Under the pieces are notes generated by a model. The model saw nothing but the letters and a program-made list of their open reading frames with translations. It had not been told where the DNA came from and did not search any database. Source: Tillus elongatus (Eukaryota > Arthropoda > Insecta > Coleoptera > Cleridae). Taken from it: a stretch of DNA of 64,000 nt. The position numbers and the translations under genes are program-made. This document shows positions 12,690-25,370 of this stretch, piece by piece. How positions within the stretch are numbered: the first letter of the stretch is position 1; each line of letters begins with the position of its first letter. The stretch spans positions 62,866,946 through 62,930,945 of the forward strand of contig OZ023266.1 in NCBI GenBank assembly GCA_964006375.1, written 5' to 3'.

Positions 12690-14070
12690 ACATCAAAAAT
12701 GCATCAGAATCCGATGAAATCCACCAACAGATCCTAAAATGTGTGCTCCTGAACTAACTACAGCTTTATGTAGACTTGTGTCGATGTCCTATCAGATGAG
12801 GAGATTTCCATCTTCCTGAAAACAAGGTCGAGTTCAGCCTGTCGCTAAAAAGGGAGACAAATCCGATGTGAGGAACTATCGTTCAATTTATATTCTATCG
12901 GTTATGTCTAAAGTTATCGAAACAGTTATCAATATAGAGCTTATAAAATATCAGCATCAAATATCCTAAGTGACCATCAATACGGCCTTCGTGAAAACCG
13001 ACCTGCTGGCGATATTCTAACAAACGTCACACATCTTTAGAGTTGCTTTAAACAAATTGTAGAAGGTCAGGCAATTTCATTGGATATTTATAAAGCAGTT
13101 GATTTGGCCTGCGACACTACTCAATAACCTTTCATCATACGGACTACCTTTGAAACTATGCCTATGGCTATCTGGTTTCTGAAGAAGGGCTCCTTGCATG
13201 TTGTAGTCGCTAGCGTCTCATCAGATGAATTAAAAATTAATGCGGGTGTTCCACATGGTTCCGTTTTGACTCCCGCACATTTCTCTTTTGCATATATATA
13301 TATATATATATATATAACCTTCTGTCAACAACTAACAATCTGATCCATAGCGTCGCTGGGCAACTCGCCCAATATCTGCTTCTAGCTCCCTATCAATGAG
13401 ATTTTAAGTAACCAGCTTCCTAAACGATGCCCTGTTTCAGATTCTCTGGTGCTCTGCAAATCTGTATATGTGCGAGTATAATGCCTCCAAAACGCAGAAT
13501 ATCCTCCTCTCTAGAAAGAGTGACCTGCAGAACCCAGACGTCCAGATGGCTGGCAAAATATTGCCCAACAAATCCACAATCTCTATATTGGAAATATTCG
13601 TAACTGTTGGAGAGGATATTTGCTGCCACTTACATGTTTCCAGTATTGCTAAAGCAGCAGCAAAGAAGCTTGAGTTTCTGTTTAGGATTGAAAAAATTAC
13701 CAAATTGACCTTTTTTTCTCCTATATTCTCTTTTGAAACGGGCTGTTCGCCTTATAGGAAATTTATCTATCACAGTCACTATCACTTCTTTCGACCACAG
13801 GAAAAAAGCTGTAGATCTCTGCCCCTCTTATCGATATTACTATCGATATGGCTCCCTAGAATATGCTTTGTTAGTACCTCCGCTTGCGACCTTTAACCCA
13901 TTCACCCATTTTAGTCAACAAGCACACGCTTTTAGTGTCAAACTACCATCTTGTCGAAGGGTTCGTTACCGATGTTCGTTCTTTCATGAACCACATCACA
14001 ACAAAACAAGTGCCCTGCCACAAACGGTTTTTATAGGAACGACGCAGAAAGTTAACTTGATCCTGTGAAA
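12690..14070 (+). pseudogene. Degenerate non-LTR retrotransposon (RT and C-terminal region)
   Basis: The RT order is clear across several frames: an NASESDEIHQQILK start (NAPGPDGIP in intact elements), SMSYQMRRFPSS near 12785, RNYRSI near 12870, and NAGVPHGSVLTPAHF at 13240-13283 (RT motif B, consensus GVPQGSVLGP). A short (TA)n interrupts at 13292-13315. The C-terminal part follows, with KRAVRLIGNLSI and PSCRRVRYRCSFFHEP at 13736-13993. Many stops and frameshifts make it dead. The C-terminal part resembles the LINE fragment at 42320-42856, so both probably belong to one clade. Confidence 0.7.
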
Positions 14071-14325
14071 ATTTACAGGAAGTATTTATATAACATGAAA
14101 TTTAAGTCAGTAGTAAATCTAATTTACAGTTGTACAAGAAATATTGTTGTTTTTTTGTTATAAAATTACTGTTTTAATGAGACATTTGAAAGTGCCTTTA
14201 GTCGCGACTTGAGGTCTCGGCCAAAAATGTAAACTCTCACAATTAATAAAAAAATGATTATAACAGAAAGCTTTATTAATTTTGAACAATTTTGAGACTG
14301 TAATAACAAACTTGCAAATTTACAG

Positions 14326-14508
14326 GACAAAAATGGCACAAGAGAAGAAAAATTCTAACGCCATCATTTCACTTTAGCATTTTGCAAGAATTTGTTGACG
14401 TTTTTAACAAACATACTAAACTTTTAGTCAATTCTTTAAGAAAAAACGAACAAGGTCCTACAGATGTAACAACATACATAACGGAGTATACGCTTCATGC
14501 AATTTTGG
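14326..14508 (+). CDS. CYP4-like cytochrome P450, exon 4 (helix C to helix E region)
   Basis: 183 bases between the acceptor atttacag and the donor TTGG/gtaag. It joins exon 3 in phase 1 to give GQKWHKRRKILTPSFHF, the helix C motif of CYP4 enzymes (KWxxHRKxLTPxFHF), whose W and R contact a haem propionate. It continues with ILQEFVDVFNKH and ends in TLHAIL. Together with the start of exon 5 this gives the CYP4 signature usually read as LDIICETAMG, here LHAILDTAMGTP. No stop or frameshift is visible. A fragment of a dispersed inverted-repeat end lies only about 20 bp past the donor (from 14527), so an insertion has reached very close to a functional splice site. Confidence 0.88.
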
Positions 14509-14526
14509 GTAAGTTAAAAAAGGCCA

Positions 14527-14560
14527 CACGCAGCAAGTGCGATACAGTACCTATAAAATT
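14527..14560 (+). repeat. Isolated inverted-repeat end next to exon 4
   Basis: ACACGCAGCAAGTGCGATAC matches the dispersed end found in the foldbacks and TA-family elements. It lies 18 bp past the exon 4 donor and has no partner nearby. 14561-14876 contains nothing else recognised. Confidence 0.6.
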
Positions 14561-14876
14561 AAAAAAAATAATAATTATTTATTGAATTATTGTACATAGC
14601 AGAAACTGAAGGCTTTGTGAAACACATTTTTTACGACATTTCTTCTACATAGCCCGTATTCGTAATCTTTGTATAAAATAGCCAAGTTCGTTTCAAATAG
14701 CGACTTTGGAGTTTTAAGAAGATAAACTGCAAAATTATAAAAGTAACTTTTTTGGCCTTTTTTGACCTTATACGCAAAAAAAACTTTTATTGTAATATTC
14801 AGTATATTTTGCTAGCCACACAAAAACTATTTTGGTTTCGTGCCATTCTAAGGTCACAGGTGACACTAAATTGTCT

Positions 14877-16028
14877 TTTAGTGAATTTTCTAAAAATCAC
14901 TAATAAGGAGATCCTGCCTTTGTATATGCATATACCGATAACTCAAAAAATAATGGACAGATTTTGAACAAATTTGGTGAGAACCGTCCTAATTGAAGAG
15001 TGGAACCTGTGATGAGCACTGATAAGTACACAGGGAGAACCCAAATCACCACAACACATCTTGGCGATCGTTTCACTAACAAAGTTAACAAGCGTTATTA
15101 GGGAATGAAACATTCTGAGTACCTTCCTTTTGCAAGTGTTTCGTTAGCCAAGAAAATCAGCTAGTTTTCCCCGAAAATTTTGCGTTTCCTTTAAAAAAAT
15201 ATATATCTCCAGTAATACTAAAATTATCGCAAACAAATTTTGTACGCAAGTTTGCGTCATAACAAATAAATTACGTATCAAAATCTAGATCTTGTAGGTT
15301 TAACGATAAAAAACTAATAGCCATTTAAAAAAAAATTGGGATTTTCCTCTTAAAACGTCAAGGTCGCGACTTGAAACGTCAAAATTGGCAACATTTAGGC
15401 AAAGAACCCGAAACGAATATGGGTTACTTAGAGCAAATGTAGCAAGAAGAGTGTCTTGCAAACCCTTAAGTTTCAGCTTCAACCGTAATTGTCTCAATAT
15501 ACCCGTTATTATACAAGAGACGAGAAAAAATTGTATACGTTAATTATTGGCTGTCTTAAGCTGCATCCTATAAAATTAGTTTTATAATCATAGGTGGCCC
15601 ATAAGTTGTTGGTGATACAAAGTTTGTTTTTTCTTTTAATCGAACACACCTTATATTATTACATTTTTGCATTTTCCTACGAAATATAATGCATGTTTGT
15701 AAGAAAAGAAACTGAGGACGCAGCAAGTGCGTTATGGTAGCGAATTTTCATTAGATATTTCAAATTTCAATAGCTTAATTTGCTATTAACTTAAGGTTCG
15801 TTGGCTAGGAACCAGTTTCTTTGGGAACTTTTTGACTTTATTTTTATTTTTTTAACATTTTTAAACAATTAAGTTATTTTGAGGAAATATGATACATTGT
15901 TTCTACTATATAGTTTACTACTGGAAACGAAATTTCATGCCTGCTTTCTTTAATAGGAAAGGCATATTTGCTATTAAAAACATTTTAATGAAACTTCACT
16001 ATCATAACGCACTTGCTGCGTTCAGATT
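14877..16028 (+). mobile_element. TA-family copy lacking its (TA)n, with a PLE scrap inside
   Basis: Left module 14877-14920, then ATAACTCAAAAAATAATGG without the microsatellite core. A short insertion (about 14985-15110) interrupts it, and the right flank resumes at about 15115 with TACCTTCCTTTTGCAAGTG and continues to 15700. The distal pair of inverted ends closes it: GGACGCAGCAAGTGCGTTAT at 15717 and its inverse at about 15990-16022. The insertion, read on the - strand, matches PLE 3' sequence (GTTAGTGAAACGATCG, TGGTGATTTGGGTTCTCC, TGCTCATCACAGGTTC). Confidence 0.7.
14985..15110 (-). mobile_element. PLE 3'-end fragment with degenerate hammerhead
   Basis: On the - strand it reads TAACTTTGTTAGTGAAACGA followed by TCGCC, then TGTGGTGATTTGGGTTCTCC and TCATCACAGG. 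The second half of a hammerhead (stem II 3' side, GAAA, stem III) is recognisable, but the CTGATGA half is mutated and the cleavage-site U is lost. The same 3' sequence follows the ribozymes at 20.5 and 47.6 kb. Confidence 0.6.
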
Positions 16029-16074
16029 TTTTAAACTCCCACAACTTCCTTTCTCTTAATATAGAGATCTCAAT

Positions 16075-16186
16075 TGTAGTATTTAGTTTAGTTTTTATAA
16101 TGTTAATCTGCGTACCAAGTTTGCTGCTAGCTTTGATATTTTTATGAGATACAAAAGAAAACCCACAATTTTCCGTATATATGTAC

Positions 16187-16264
<78 letters not shown>

Positions 16265-16390
16265 TTAAACTGACCCGGAATCCCGGAATATGGCTTCTAA
16301 GGGTTCTAGTTTGCACTCATTTATAGGATATTTTGCAAAATTCAAAAGTTGCGATCTTCTTATTAGTAATTTTTTTCTACGAAAATTCAC
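16075..16390 (-). repeat. TA-family copy, left module, (TA)n and start of right flank
   Basis: Inverted copy: left module at 16262-16390 (ATTCACAAAAATC end, GGAATCCCGGAATATGG in the middle), (TA)n at 16190-16261, and the start of the right flank at 16075-16185, recognisable by GCGTACCAAGTTTG. 16391-16781 before exon 5 has no recognised feature. Confidence 0.7.
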
Positions 16391-16781
16391 AAAAATCAGA
16401 ACAAAACAAAATAAACCTATGTGTGAAAATAATAGAATCATCACCAGATTGTAGGGGATTCATAAAAACTCTTGTGTTCGGATATTTTGGTAACTGACGT
16501 TTTTCTGTGAGATAGAGACGGTAGGTCCTTATACTTACTTTTTTATTTAGACCATTGGGCTTGATTTCGTCTTAATATTTCTGATGGATCTTCAGTTCTG
16601 TTGAACTATAGATTCTGTAGGTGACTAGTTTAGAAAAGTTAATTTATCTAGGGTCAGCTTACAGGTTTTGATGTTTATTATATTGCTCCATTTTTGACAG
16701 CAGTTTGGCCAAAAAATAGCTATATTTCTTTTATCAGGGCTAATAATAATGACATTATACAGATACGTTTATTTATTTTAG

Positions 16782-17155
16782 ATACGGCAATGGGTACACC
16801 ATTATCTTCTGACGAAGCTAGTTCAGTATCTTACAAAGCTTCTGTTAAGAAATGTGGTCAGTTCATAGTGCAAAGGTTATTAAATCCAGCATTTTATTAC
16901 GATGTCGTCTTTAATTATTTTCAAGTAGAAAACAAGACGGTGTGCCAGTATTTACACACATTCTCATGGAACGTTATAACAGAAAAATCTAAAGAATACG
17001 AAAAAAGGCAAGTTAAGAGAACATCCACTACACATGAAACTGCTTCAAGGAAAAGAAGGTTAGCAATGCTGGATGTGTTGCTATCAGCTAAATACAGAGA
17101 TGACGCAATTGACGATGAGGGTATTAGAGAGGAAGTAGATACATTTATTTTTGAG
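16782..17155 (+). CDS. CYP4-like cytochrome P450, exon 5 (central helices)
   Basis: The longest exon, 374 bases, between the acceptor tttattttag and the donor GAG/gtaagt. The first two bases complete the aspartate codon of DTAMGTP. It encodes helices F to I: a lysine- and arginine-rich stretch (EKRQVKRTSTTHE, then SRKRRLAMLDVLL) and ends in EVDTFIFE. Exon 6 then begins GHDTTS, so the joined sequence is the 13-residue helix I signature diagnostic of family CYP4 (EVDTFMFEGHDTT in most members). The upstream intron is 2.3 kb. The downstream intron, 9.4 kb, is the longest and holds a PLE, a LINE and the pogo-like relic. No defects are seen. Confidence 0.92.
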
Positions 17156-17829
17156 GTAAGTATTTAAAAGTATAGAAGGTTTTAGCATACCCAGTTAAAT
17201 GACCATAAGAATAAATAAAGTTAGAAATCACTTGATTATTGAAAATCTTTTCTTTAACATGTTACCACAAAAGTAACCCGTGCACAATGTTAGCTTTTTA
17301 ATTAAAATTCAGGGCTACCTTATATAACTAGCGTGCCTACAAAACAAGTATATGTTGAGTTTTAAATTTTTTTGTACCCTTTTCCAACTGTATTGATAAA
17401 CTGGAATGCCTAAATAGTTATATGTTCAAAAAAAAGTATTTATAAATAATATTATCTAGAGTAGATAGGAAAGATAAACCCTAAAATATTCGCCCGCCTA
17501 TTTTGAAAGAAGAATTAGAGAAAGTAACTTAGATAACTACAAAAGGAAAAATTACCGAAACGAATTAACAGCCGAATTTTGAAATAATTCGGCGAAACAA
17601 TAAAAATATCTTTTTCAACCAATTGCAGAATGGTGACACTTTAAGTGTTACAATCGGATATCTGAAAAACCGCTCAGAGTAGTTTGCTAAAAATTTAGTG
17701 ATGTGATAAGTAGACTAGGGGTCACATTTTAAATATTTTTGACATTTACGCCCCCTTCTTATTTTAAAGGGACGATGTTACGTTATAAATGTCCAATGAA
17801 ACATTTGATTTTCCGTGAAAAATTGCGTA
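17156..17829. other. No gene recognised (start of the 9.4-kb intron)
   Basis: AT-rich intron sequence with no convincing repeat match in this window. Confidence 0.5.
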
Positions 17830-18015
17830 TGTGCTTAGAAAATCGTTGTCATTCAGAAATAACCACGCTACATTTGCAAAACATATTATCGATGCTCAAC
17901 ACATGCTCAAAGTAAAGCGCATAAAGTCACTATATTTTTTTGTGATGACAAGAGGGAATTTGAGTTTTTTAGGCTTTAGAGATAAAGAGCCCATACAAAA
18001 AAAAATAGCTGATGT
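17830..18015 (+). pseudogene. PLE fragment, GIY-YIG C-terminal half
   Basis: The frame includes NNHATFAKHIIDAQHM and KSLYFFVMTRGNLSFLGFRD. It lines up with the better preserved FAKHIIDTEHRPTINNRI and KLDFFEALEV of the PLE at 62.7 kb. This is the region after the GIY-YIG catalytic part in PLE proteins. The RT and the GIY-YIG core are absent. Confidence 0.6.
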
Positions 18016-18109
18016 GTTCTAAATGAGCAAAGTGTACCAGCTGTGTTACAAGTCAAATCTTAATAATTTATTAAAAAAGATATAACTAATTAAATTTGTT
18101 GTGTTTTAT

Positions 18110-18210
18110 ATATCTATCTATCTATCCTTTTTTTTATGAGGACGTTGCCGGTGAGCTCACCGGAGCAAGTGGAACTTCTGAAACTGCAGATAGTGCTCTG
18201 GAATTCGCTG
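18110..18210 (+). repeat. Repeat segment shared with 62170-62240
   Basis: Beginning after a (CTAT)n stretch, GAGGACGTTGCCGGTGAGCT and GGAGCAAGTGG parallel GGACGTAGCCAGCGCGTGAG and GGAGCAAGTGG near 62195. Both lie near PLE remnants, so it may be PLE-linked non-coding sequence. Confidence 0.5.
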
Positions 18211-18329
18211 TCGCCTGGCTTAAAAGCAATATCTCATTTTTATGCTTCTGTTTATGTTACCATTTCCCTACATCCCCCTTCCTCACTGTGATATTTGTGA
18301 GATCAGGGGTTCAGTAATGGTTATATTTG

Positions 18330-19040
18330 GACTCTTTCCCAAGTCTCTCTGTTTGGACTCTTCCTCTTTCATCTCTATTATCTCTCTAATTGTGGTATAT
18401 ATACTGTTCCATGATTCTTGTGACAGTAATAGGCGTGACATCATGCTTACTGTCACTACTTTCCACCTATTTCAATAGCGTGTGCATCGCATCATCTCTC
18501 TCTTTACAGTAGTTGCAAAGCTCTGTGTCGACCCGGTGGAATCTATAGAGGTATGTTCGGAACCAGCCGTGTCCTGAAAGTGATTGTGTTAGATAGTAAT
18601 CCACCTCACTCTATGTTATCTCCACCCAGTGTCTTAAGGTTTGAATAAGGATTATAGTCAAGCTGCCTTTCGTTGATGACATCCATTTTGTCTGCCATCT
18701 GTCCATGATATTTTCTTTGGCCTCTGATTTCGCTATTCGCTCCTACCTTTTTTTGTCTCTTCCATCAGGAGTTTGGAACGAGTGCAGCAATGACTGACGC
18801 TGCCTCTGCGGAGATGGTTCTATATGCATTGCATATTCTCATGCTCGCTTACCTTTGTAGTCGTGTCAGCTTATCTCTCAATGTCTTGTCGATATTGGCT
18901 CTATGACAGACGGGGGCAGCATACAAAATTTGAGTGAGAACTTTTCGGCTGTTATGTCATCTTCCACTTCTAGATATAGTACCTGTCCAGATTGCGTAAC
19001 TGCCAACCCTGTGCGTTACTTTTAACCGTGCAACGCTTGA
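18330..19040 (-). pseudogene. Degenerate LINE, RT end and C-terminal knuckle region
   Basis: On the - strand, broken frames read LYLEVEDDITAEKFSLKFCM near 18970, CMLPPSVIEPISTRH, and HSFQTPDGRDKK near 18770. Further on come FHRVDTELCNYCKER and DAMHT near 18540-18490, resembling the Cys/His knuckle (CxxCxxxxExxxHxxxxC) at the C-terminus of several LINE pol proteins. It is full of stops. The + strand reading frames here are shadows. The clade cannot be assigned. Confidence 0.5.
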
Positions 19041-19136
19041 GTTTCGCCAGCTCAAACATAATATAATTATGGTCACTTAAAGATTACAATTCAGATACTT
19101 CCCATCTTATGACCAGGGCCACAATCCGTGGTGTTA

Positions 19137-19155
19137 CTATCTATCTATCTATCTA

Positions 19156-19249
<94 letters not shown>
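19137..19249. repeat. (CTAT)n followed by (TA)n
   Basis: Five or six CTAT units run directly into about 46 TA units. The region between it and the PLE (19250-19435) has one short unrecognised frame. Confidence 0.95.
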
Positions 19250-19250
<1 letters not shown>

Positions 19251-19435
19251 TACCCAAAATTCATCCTTAAGCGACGACACACAGGTCACCTTTCTTCTCG
19301 ATCGTCAAAGAGAAGTTTTCAACTTGAAGACCTTAGTCGGCTCGGTTTCTTTGTGGGAGTGTGTAACCGACGAGTAGCTGTTAAAAGTGGTCCAAAATAT
19401 CGTCCATATAACGAAACCATACTCTAGGAAAATAA

Positions 19436-20600
19436 ATAATAATTTTTCATCAGTAGATTTGAAACCGACCTAGCAAACGAAAATGATTATTGTCCTAGGG
19501 TACAATTTTGCTATGTGGACGATCTTTTTGCAATATTTAATATATGCAAAGTAGACGATTTTATTGGCAAATTAAACAGTAAATTTGACTCCATTAAATT
19601 CAAGCATGAAATAGAAATTAATAACAAATGACCTTTTCTTGATGTATTAGTCATTAAAAATAGAGACACTTTAAAATTTGACATCCACAAAAAGGAAACC
19701 ACTACCGTACATTTCGATTGACGCACACCATAGTTTTCCACAAAAATAGCTAGTTTGAATTTCCTAGTTCATAGATTAATACAGTTTCCCTTATATAAAG
19801 AAGAATACAATATAGAACTGAAATATATTAAAAATGTAGCTAAGTATAATGGTTACTCTGCCTGTTTAGTGGAGAAACTAGTCAATAAACATAAAACAAA
19901 GAAAATGTTAGCGGAATCTACGATTTTCAGAAAAGATAAACCAGACAAACCGTTGTCTGTTTACCATCTGAACCGCGAATTACGAGAGGTTTTAATATCA
20001 TTTTTAAGAAAGCCAATTTTATATAAACAATACATTACAAAATTTGCTAGTTAACCCAAAGGATAAAGATAAAACCACAGAAGGGTCGGGAATCTATGAA
20101 ATAGGTTGTAAGGAATGTAAACTTGAATATGTTGGGCAAACTAAAATAACTATTGAAACTAGATTTAAAGAATATTTAGTGCAACTGAGATGTGGCACTA
20201 TTGACAAATCATGTATTGCTTATCGTTAGAAATTTGAAAAGAATATTTCAATGAATAGAGTAGGTCCGGTTCTATGTAGTCCATTGTTCGAACTGTTATC
20301 TTAATAATCAGCGTGGCCTTCTTAGAAGGAGTATTTGATAACGACGCACATTGTAGCGAAGGTAGGTATGCAGTTTTATTTACAGGATTTTAGATTCAAC
20401 AATGAGGGATGGCGCTGTCTGTATACCTTCCTAGAGGACGCTTTTCGCAACTACTTGGCAACTAACACATAAATAGTAGTTCTAGTCTTTATTGACTTAC
20501 TTTATTCATCCATCTGATGACACTAACTTTGTTAGTGAAACGATCATCAGGTCAAAAACCTCTATTGTGATGAATTGGGTTCTCCAAATTGTACTTATAT
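19436..20600 (+). pseudogene. Penelope-like element, 3' half (RT end, GIY-YIG, hammerhead)
   Basis: Domains in order: RT catalytic motif within FCYVDDLFAIF at about 19506, then KLNSKFDSIKFKHEIEI and PFLDVLVIKN with one TGA in the middle. The thumb region follows (NVAKYNGYSACLVEKLVNK). After a frameshift near 20050 comes the GIY-YIG endonuclease with SGIYEIGCKECKLEYVGQT and TRFKEYL (20089-20190), ending in a stop at 20229. The 3' UTR carries a hammerhead motif at 20510-20551. PLEs encode an RT and a GIY-YIG nuclease and are mobilised by target-primed reverse transcription. The RT aspartates are intact, but one stop, one frameshift and a missing 5' half make this copy inactive. Confidence 0.8.
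20510..20551 (+). ncRNA. Hammerhead ribozyme motif in PLE 3' region
   Basis: CTGATGA at 20514-20520, stem II CACTAAC/GTTAGTG with a TTT loop, GAAA at 20537-20540, a stem III close to the palindrome ACGATCGT (here ACGATCAT), and the cleavage site after C 20548. Stem I is weak (C-G pairs with one mismatch). This is a type I hammerhead layout as described for PLEs; activity is uncertain. Confidence 0.6.
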
Positions 20601-20990
20601 TCAGGATATTGCCTAGACTAAAGCACTGGCTGATGTCGGGGTCCAGACGAACTTAGAGAAAGAGAGGGGGGGAGAGAGGTTATCTCTCTCTCTGAGCTTA
20701 AAAATAAGCAAATATTGCATTCTGTGCGGAGCTCGATTTGTTGGGTGAAATTCAAGCAAACACTATCAGGTCTAGACGAGCTCGGAGGAGAGTTGAGATT
20801 TCTAGAGGTAGATTACATCTCGATATTGAAGCCTCCCCTGTGAGCGTCAAAACGGACTAAACACCCGGTTTGGGTGTTGCTTGAGAGCGGGACTTCATGA
20901 TACAGCCTCTAGTCAAACACTGACTAAGGTCGCGGTGGAGGAACTGGAATACCCCACTCACAATGAATCTAATCCAATCTAATCTAAGTC
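20590..20990 (+). repeat. GC-richer interspersed repeat with (AATCT)n tail
   Basis: Shares GAGCGGGACTTCATGATAC, GGTCCAGACGAACT, AACACTGACTAAGG-type and CCCACTCACAAT segments with 63410-64000 read on the other strand. It ends in AATCTAATCCAATCTAATCT, a retrotransposon-like 3' tail. It contains a (GA)-rich stretch at 20655-20695. Coding is not evident. It could be a LINE 3' UTR or a SINE. Confidence 0.6.
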
Positions 20991-21081
20991 CTCAGTGTCT
21001 TCGGTACTGACCGTTTATGGGGCAAAAGTCATCCAAAACTTTCAAGGTATAATACTGGTAAGCAAACGGCACTGTTATAGA

Positions 21082-21277
<196 letters not shown>

Positions 21278-22075
21278 CACCTTTATTAACATACCCACTT
21301 TACAAGTATAAAGCAAACTAAAAAATTAATAAACATTAAATTGAAATCGGTGTGTGAAAGGGCGGAGTTCAGTTAAAAGGTGCCATAAAGTGGCACCTCC
21401 CTCTGCTCTTCGACTCAATCCACTCCGAAATTACACTTAACAGTAGACGCAGCTCTACACAATTAACTGCAGAAAAGTAACAATAGCAACTATATATAGT
21501 AAATATAAGATACATAATAATACCACTTTATCTCCTCCTTACACTTCCTTCTCCTTCCCAAGTATATGCGGCATACCCAATACATAAATATACACCATTG
21601 AAAACGACTATGTCACTATTCGGCAGACTTACATTTAAACCACCGACTCAAAGAAGTACTAAACAAATGTTTACTGAATTTTTGTCTGTTCTACGCTCTA
21701 ATTTCATAACAAAATTCATTGAATACTTTGTACAGCCTGTACGTAAAGGATATCTCAAAAATAGATAGTTTATGTCTAGGTGCCGTAACCATGTCCTCTC
21801 TGCGAATGTTTGGTTATGCAGATCTGCCCTGAACGTAATTTTATTGCAGGGATACGCTGGAGTCCTATTCATGATAACCGAGTGATATAACCTAGCCTTC
21901 CTCATCAAAAACCTCTGTCTCATGTTCAACCATCCAGCGTCCCTTAACTTATGAGATATAATATGTTGAAATTTTCTAATACCATAAACAAAGCGTAAAC
22001 ATGAATTCTGCAATACTTGTACACGGTTTGACCCATACGAATCGAAACAAGCTGAGAACACCTCAGAACAGTGAG
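21278..22075 (-). mobile_element. LINE 3' end, 5'-truncated
   Basis: The frame 22061-21648 encodes the C-terminal part of a jockey/CR1-like pol: VQVLQNSCLRFVYGIRKF, HISHKLRDAGWLNMRQR and NKITFRADLHNQTF, familiar from insect non-LTR elements. A 3' UTR of about 350 bp and AATAAA near 21290 lead into the (TTA)n tail. The RT core is missing, consistent with 5' truncation. It abuts the inverted terminus of the pogo-like relic at 22081. Confidence 0.75.
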
Positions 22076-22439
22076 AGAGTAGGGTGGATCAGCCAGTAAG
22101 TGAACAAATAAGTAGTGTACTGACTTTAGGCCGCTATTGCGCTATAGGTTTTCAATATATGCCAATAAATGAATTGTCAAAGGTGGCCCACAATATATAA
22201 TAAAGTTTTAGGAATAACTAAAACTATATTGTTTTATTATTTCTGTGTTGAAATAAAATGCCATAAAAACTAGTGAATGTACAGAAAAATCTAGTAAATG
22301 AAACCGAAAACAACCAGTAAATAAACAGTCATTTATTTAATTAAACATTAGTTACAAAAGTATACCTACTACCTACTAGATGTACTAGGTACATCTAGTT
22401 AAAGAGACAACAGATCTTGAAAGGCTTAGGTATAGGTAT

Positions 22440-22870
22440 TTACATTTCAACATTAAAATCGCCACGAGAAGAAATTTCTGGTTCACAAATTGTTTTTATT
22501 ATGTGAGATTTTTTATACCAGATCTGGTCGGGGCGCTTTGGCCATTTCCACATCTTGTTTGAAGTTTGTTTCATTACACTGACTTCGTATTCTTGATCTT
22601 CAATATTTTTTATTATTACTGGGTACTGTTTACTATCATATAATACAACCACATAGTCTTCTCCTTTTAAAATGTTTGTGGAAGTTTCAGTCAAATTAGT
22701 TTCTATGTCCAGCTCTTTGCGTTTTTTTGTAAGTATTTCATTTTCAGGATCAATTGTATTATCAGATGATGCCTGAGGTAATTGCATATCGCCGTCGGTG
22801 CTGTTATTAGTCTCTTGATTATTTCCACTACTAAAAAGCCCAGTGTCATCAGCTTTGCGTTTTTGTTTAG
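22440..22870 (-). pseudogene. C-terminal region of the pogo-like protein, second part
   Basis: After the nested insertion the frame resumes at SQTKQKRKADDTG and continues to LKGEDYVVVLYDSKQYPVII, then KMWKWPKRPDQIWYKK, and ends SRGDFNVEM with a stop at 22440. The block with VVLYDxKxYPxxI and WKWPKxPDQIWY looks like a small conserved domain, and I have no firm name for it. Separation from the first part by the TA-family insertion shows that the relic is older than that insertion. Confidence 0.5.
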
Positions 22871-22879
22871 TCTGAGATT

Positions 22880-24568
<1,689 letters not shown>

Positions 24569-24592
24569 TTTAAATTGAATGGCTTTTTTTTG

Positions 24593-25102
24593 CTAGAGCT
24601 GCAGTTTTTTCTGCTCTATTTCTAATTTTCTCTCTTTTATGTTTTCTTCTTTTTGTTTTTTTTCGTCATTCTCTTGTTTTTGATAATATTTCAACCATTT
24701 ATCCGAAGTAACAGCAAATTGCATTTTTTCGACAGTTTTACGTTTTTGATTCTTCTTTTGTTGCTGTGGCCAGTGTAAATGTTCTTGCCAAAGTGAATTA
24801 TTCATTTCATTTTCTTTACTTCCTCGTATAATAATCTTTGATAATATGTTTATTTTATTAATCTCCAAACAGTCAGTTTCGGCCTGCTCGGCAAAAGTCA
24901 CATTTCTCGCACTTGGGTTTTCTACAATTTTGTAGACATAGTCCAGTATTGATTCAATAATATCTTCACATAGAAGTATCAGCTGATTCATTGTTTCGTT
25001 GACAATATTACTGATATCAAATGTATCAATATTGGTCTGATATAAAACGCCATCTATTTGTAGCGGTAAAGTATCTAAGAAATCTTCTGTAAAATCTGGC
25101 AT
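24593..25102 (-). pseudogene. C-terminal region of the pogo-like protein, first part
   Basis: 169 residues from MPDFTEDFLDTLPL. A middle part contains WQEHLHWPQQQKKNQKRKT, and a strongly charged Lys/Glu coiled-coil-like end (about residues 128-169) follows. The frame ends in a stop directly before the nested TA-family element. The product is not recognised beyond its place in the relic. It overlaps in position, but not in frame, with the HTH remnant, which marks the junction of the internal deletion. Confidence 0.5.
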
Positions 25103-25169
25103 GTAAGCCTGATCGTTATTGTTGTCTTGCCCAGTGGTGGAATTTTGAGTATATGTTCAAATTTTACAG

Positions 25170-25370
25170 TGTTTCCATATCGAATAAAAGTCTTCGTTAA
25201 ATGCAGCTTGTGGGCCCATTCTTCTAACATTAGGTACCTTCCCATTAATTTTATTATGCAGAGCAGATTTGGGGATATTGTTCTTTTTCGAAGCTCCATT
25301 CAAAATTTCGATTCCATTTGTTATGTCCTGTAGAGCTTGAACTAGAGTATATTCTGAATATCTAAACCTG
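25170..25370 (-). pseudogene. Pipsqueak-type HTH of the pogo-like relic
   Basis: The frame reads LVQALQDITNGIEILNGASK, then NNIPKSALHNKINGK and RRMGPQAAF, and ends at a stop near 25170. This matches the HTH_psq pattern (ALxxIxxGxSxxxAAxxFxIPxSTLxxK) that forms the N-terminal DNA-binding part of pogo/Tigger transposases and of CENP-B-like proteins. The catalytic domain that should follow is absent. Confidence 0.65.
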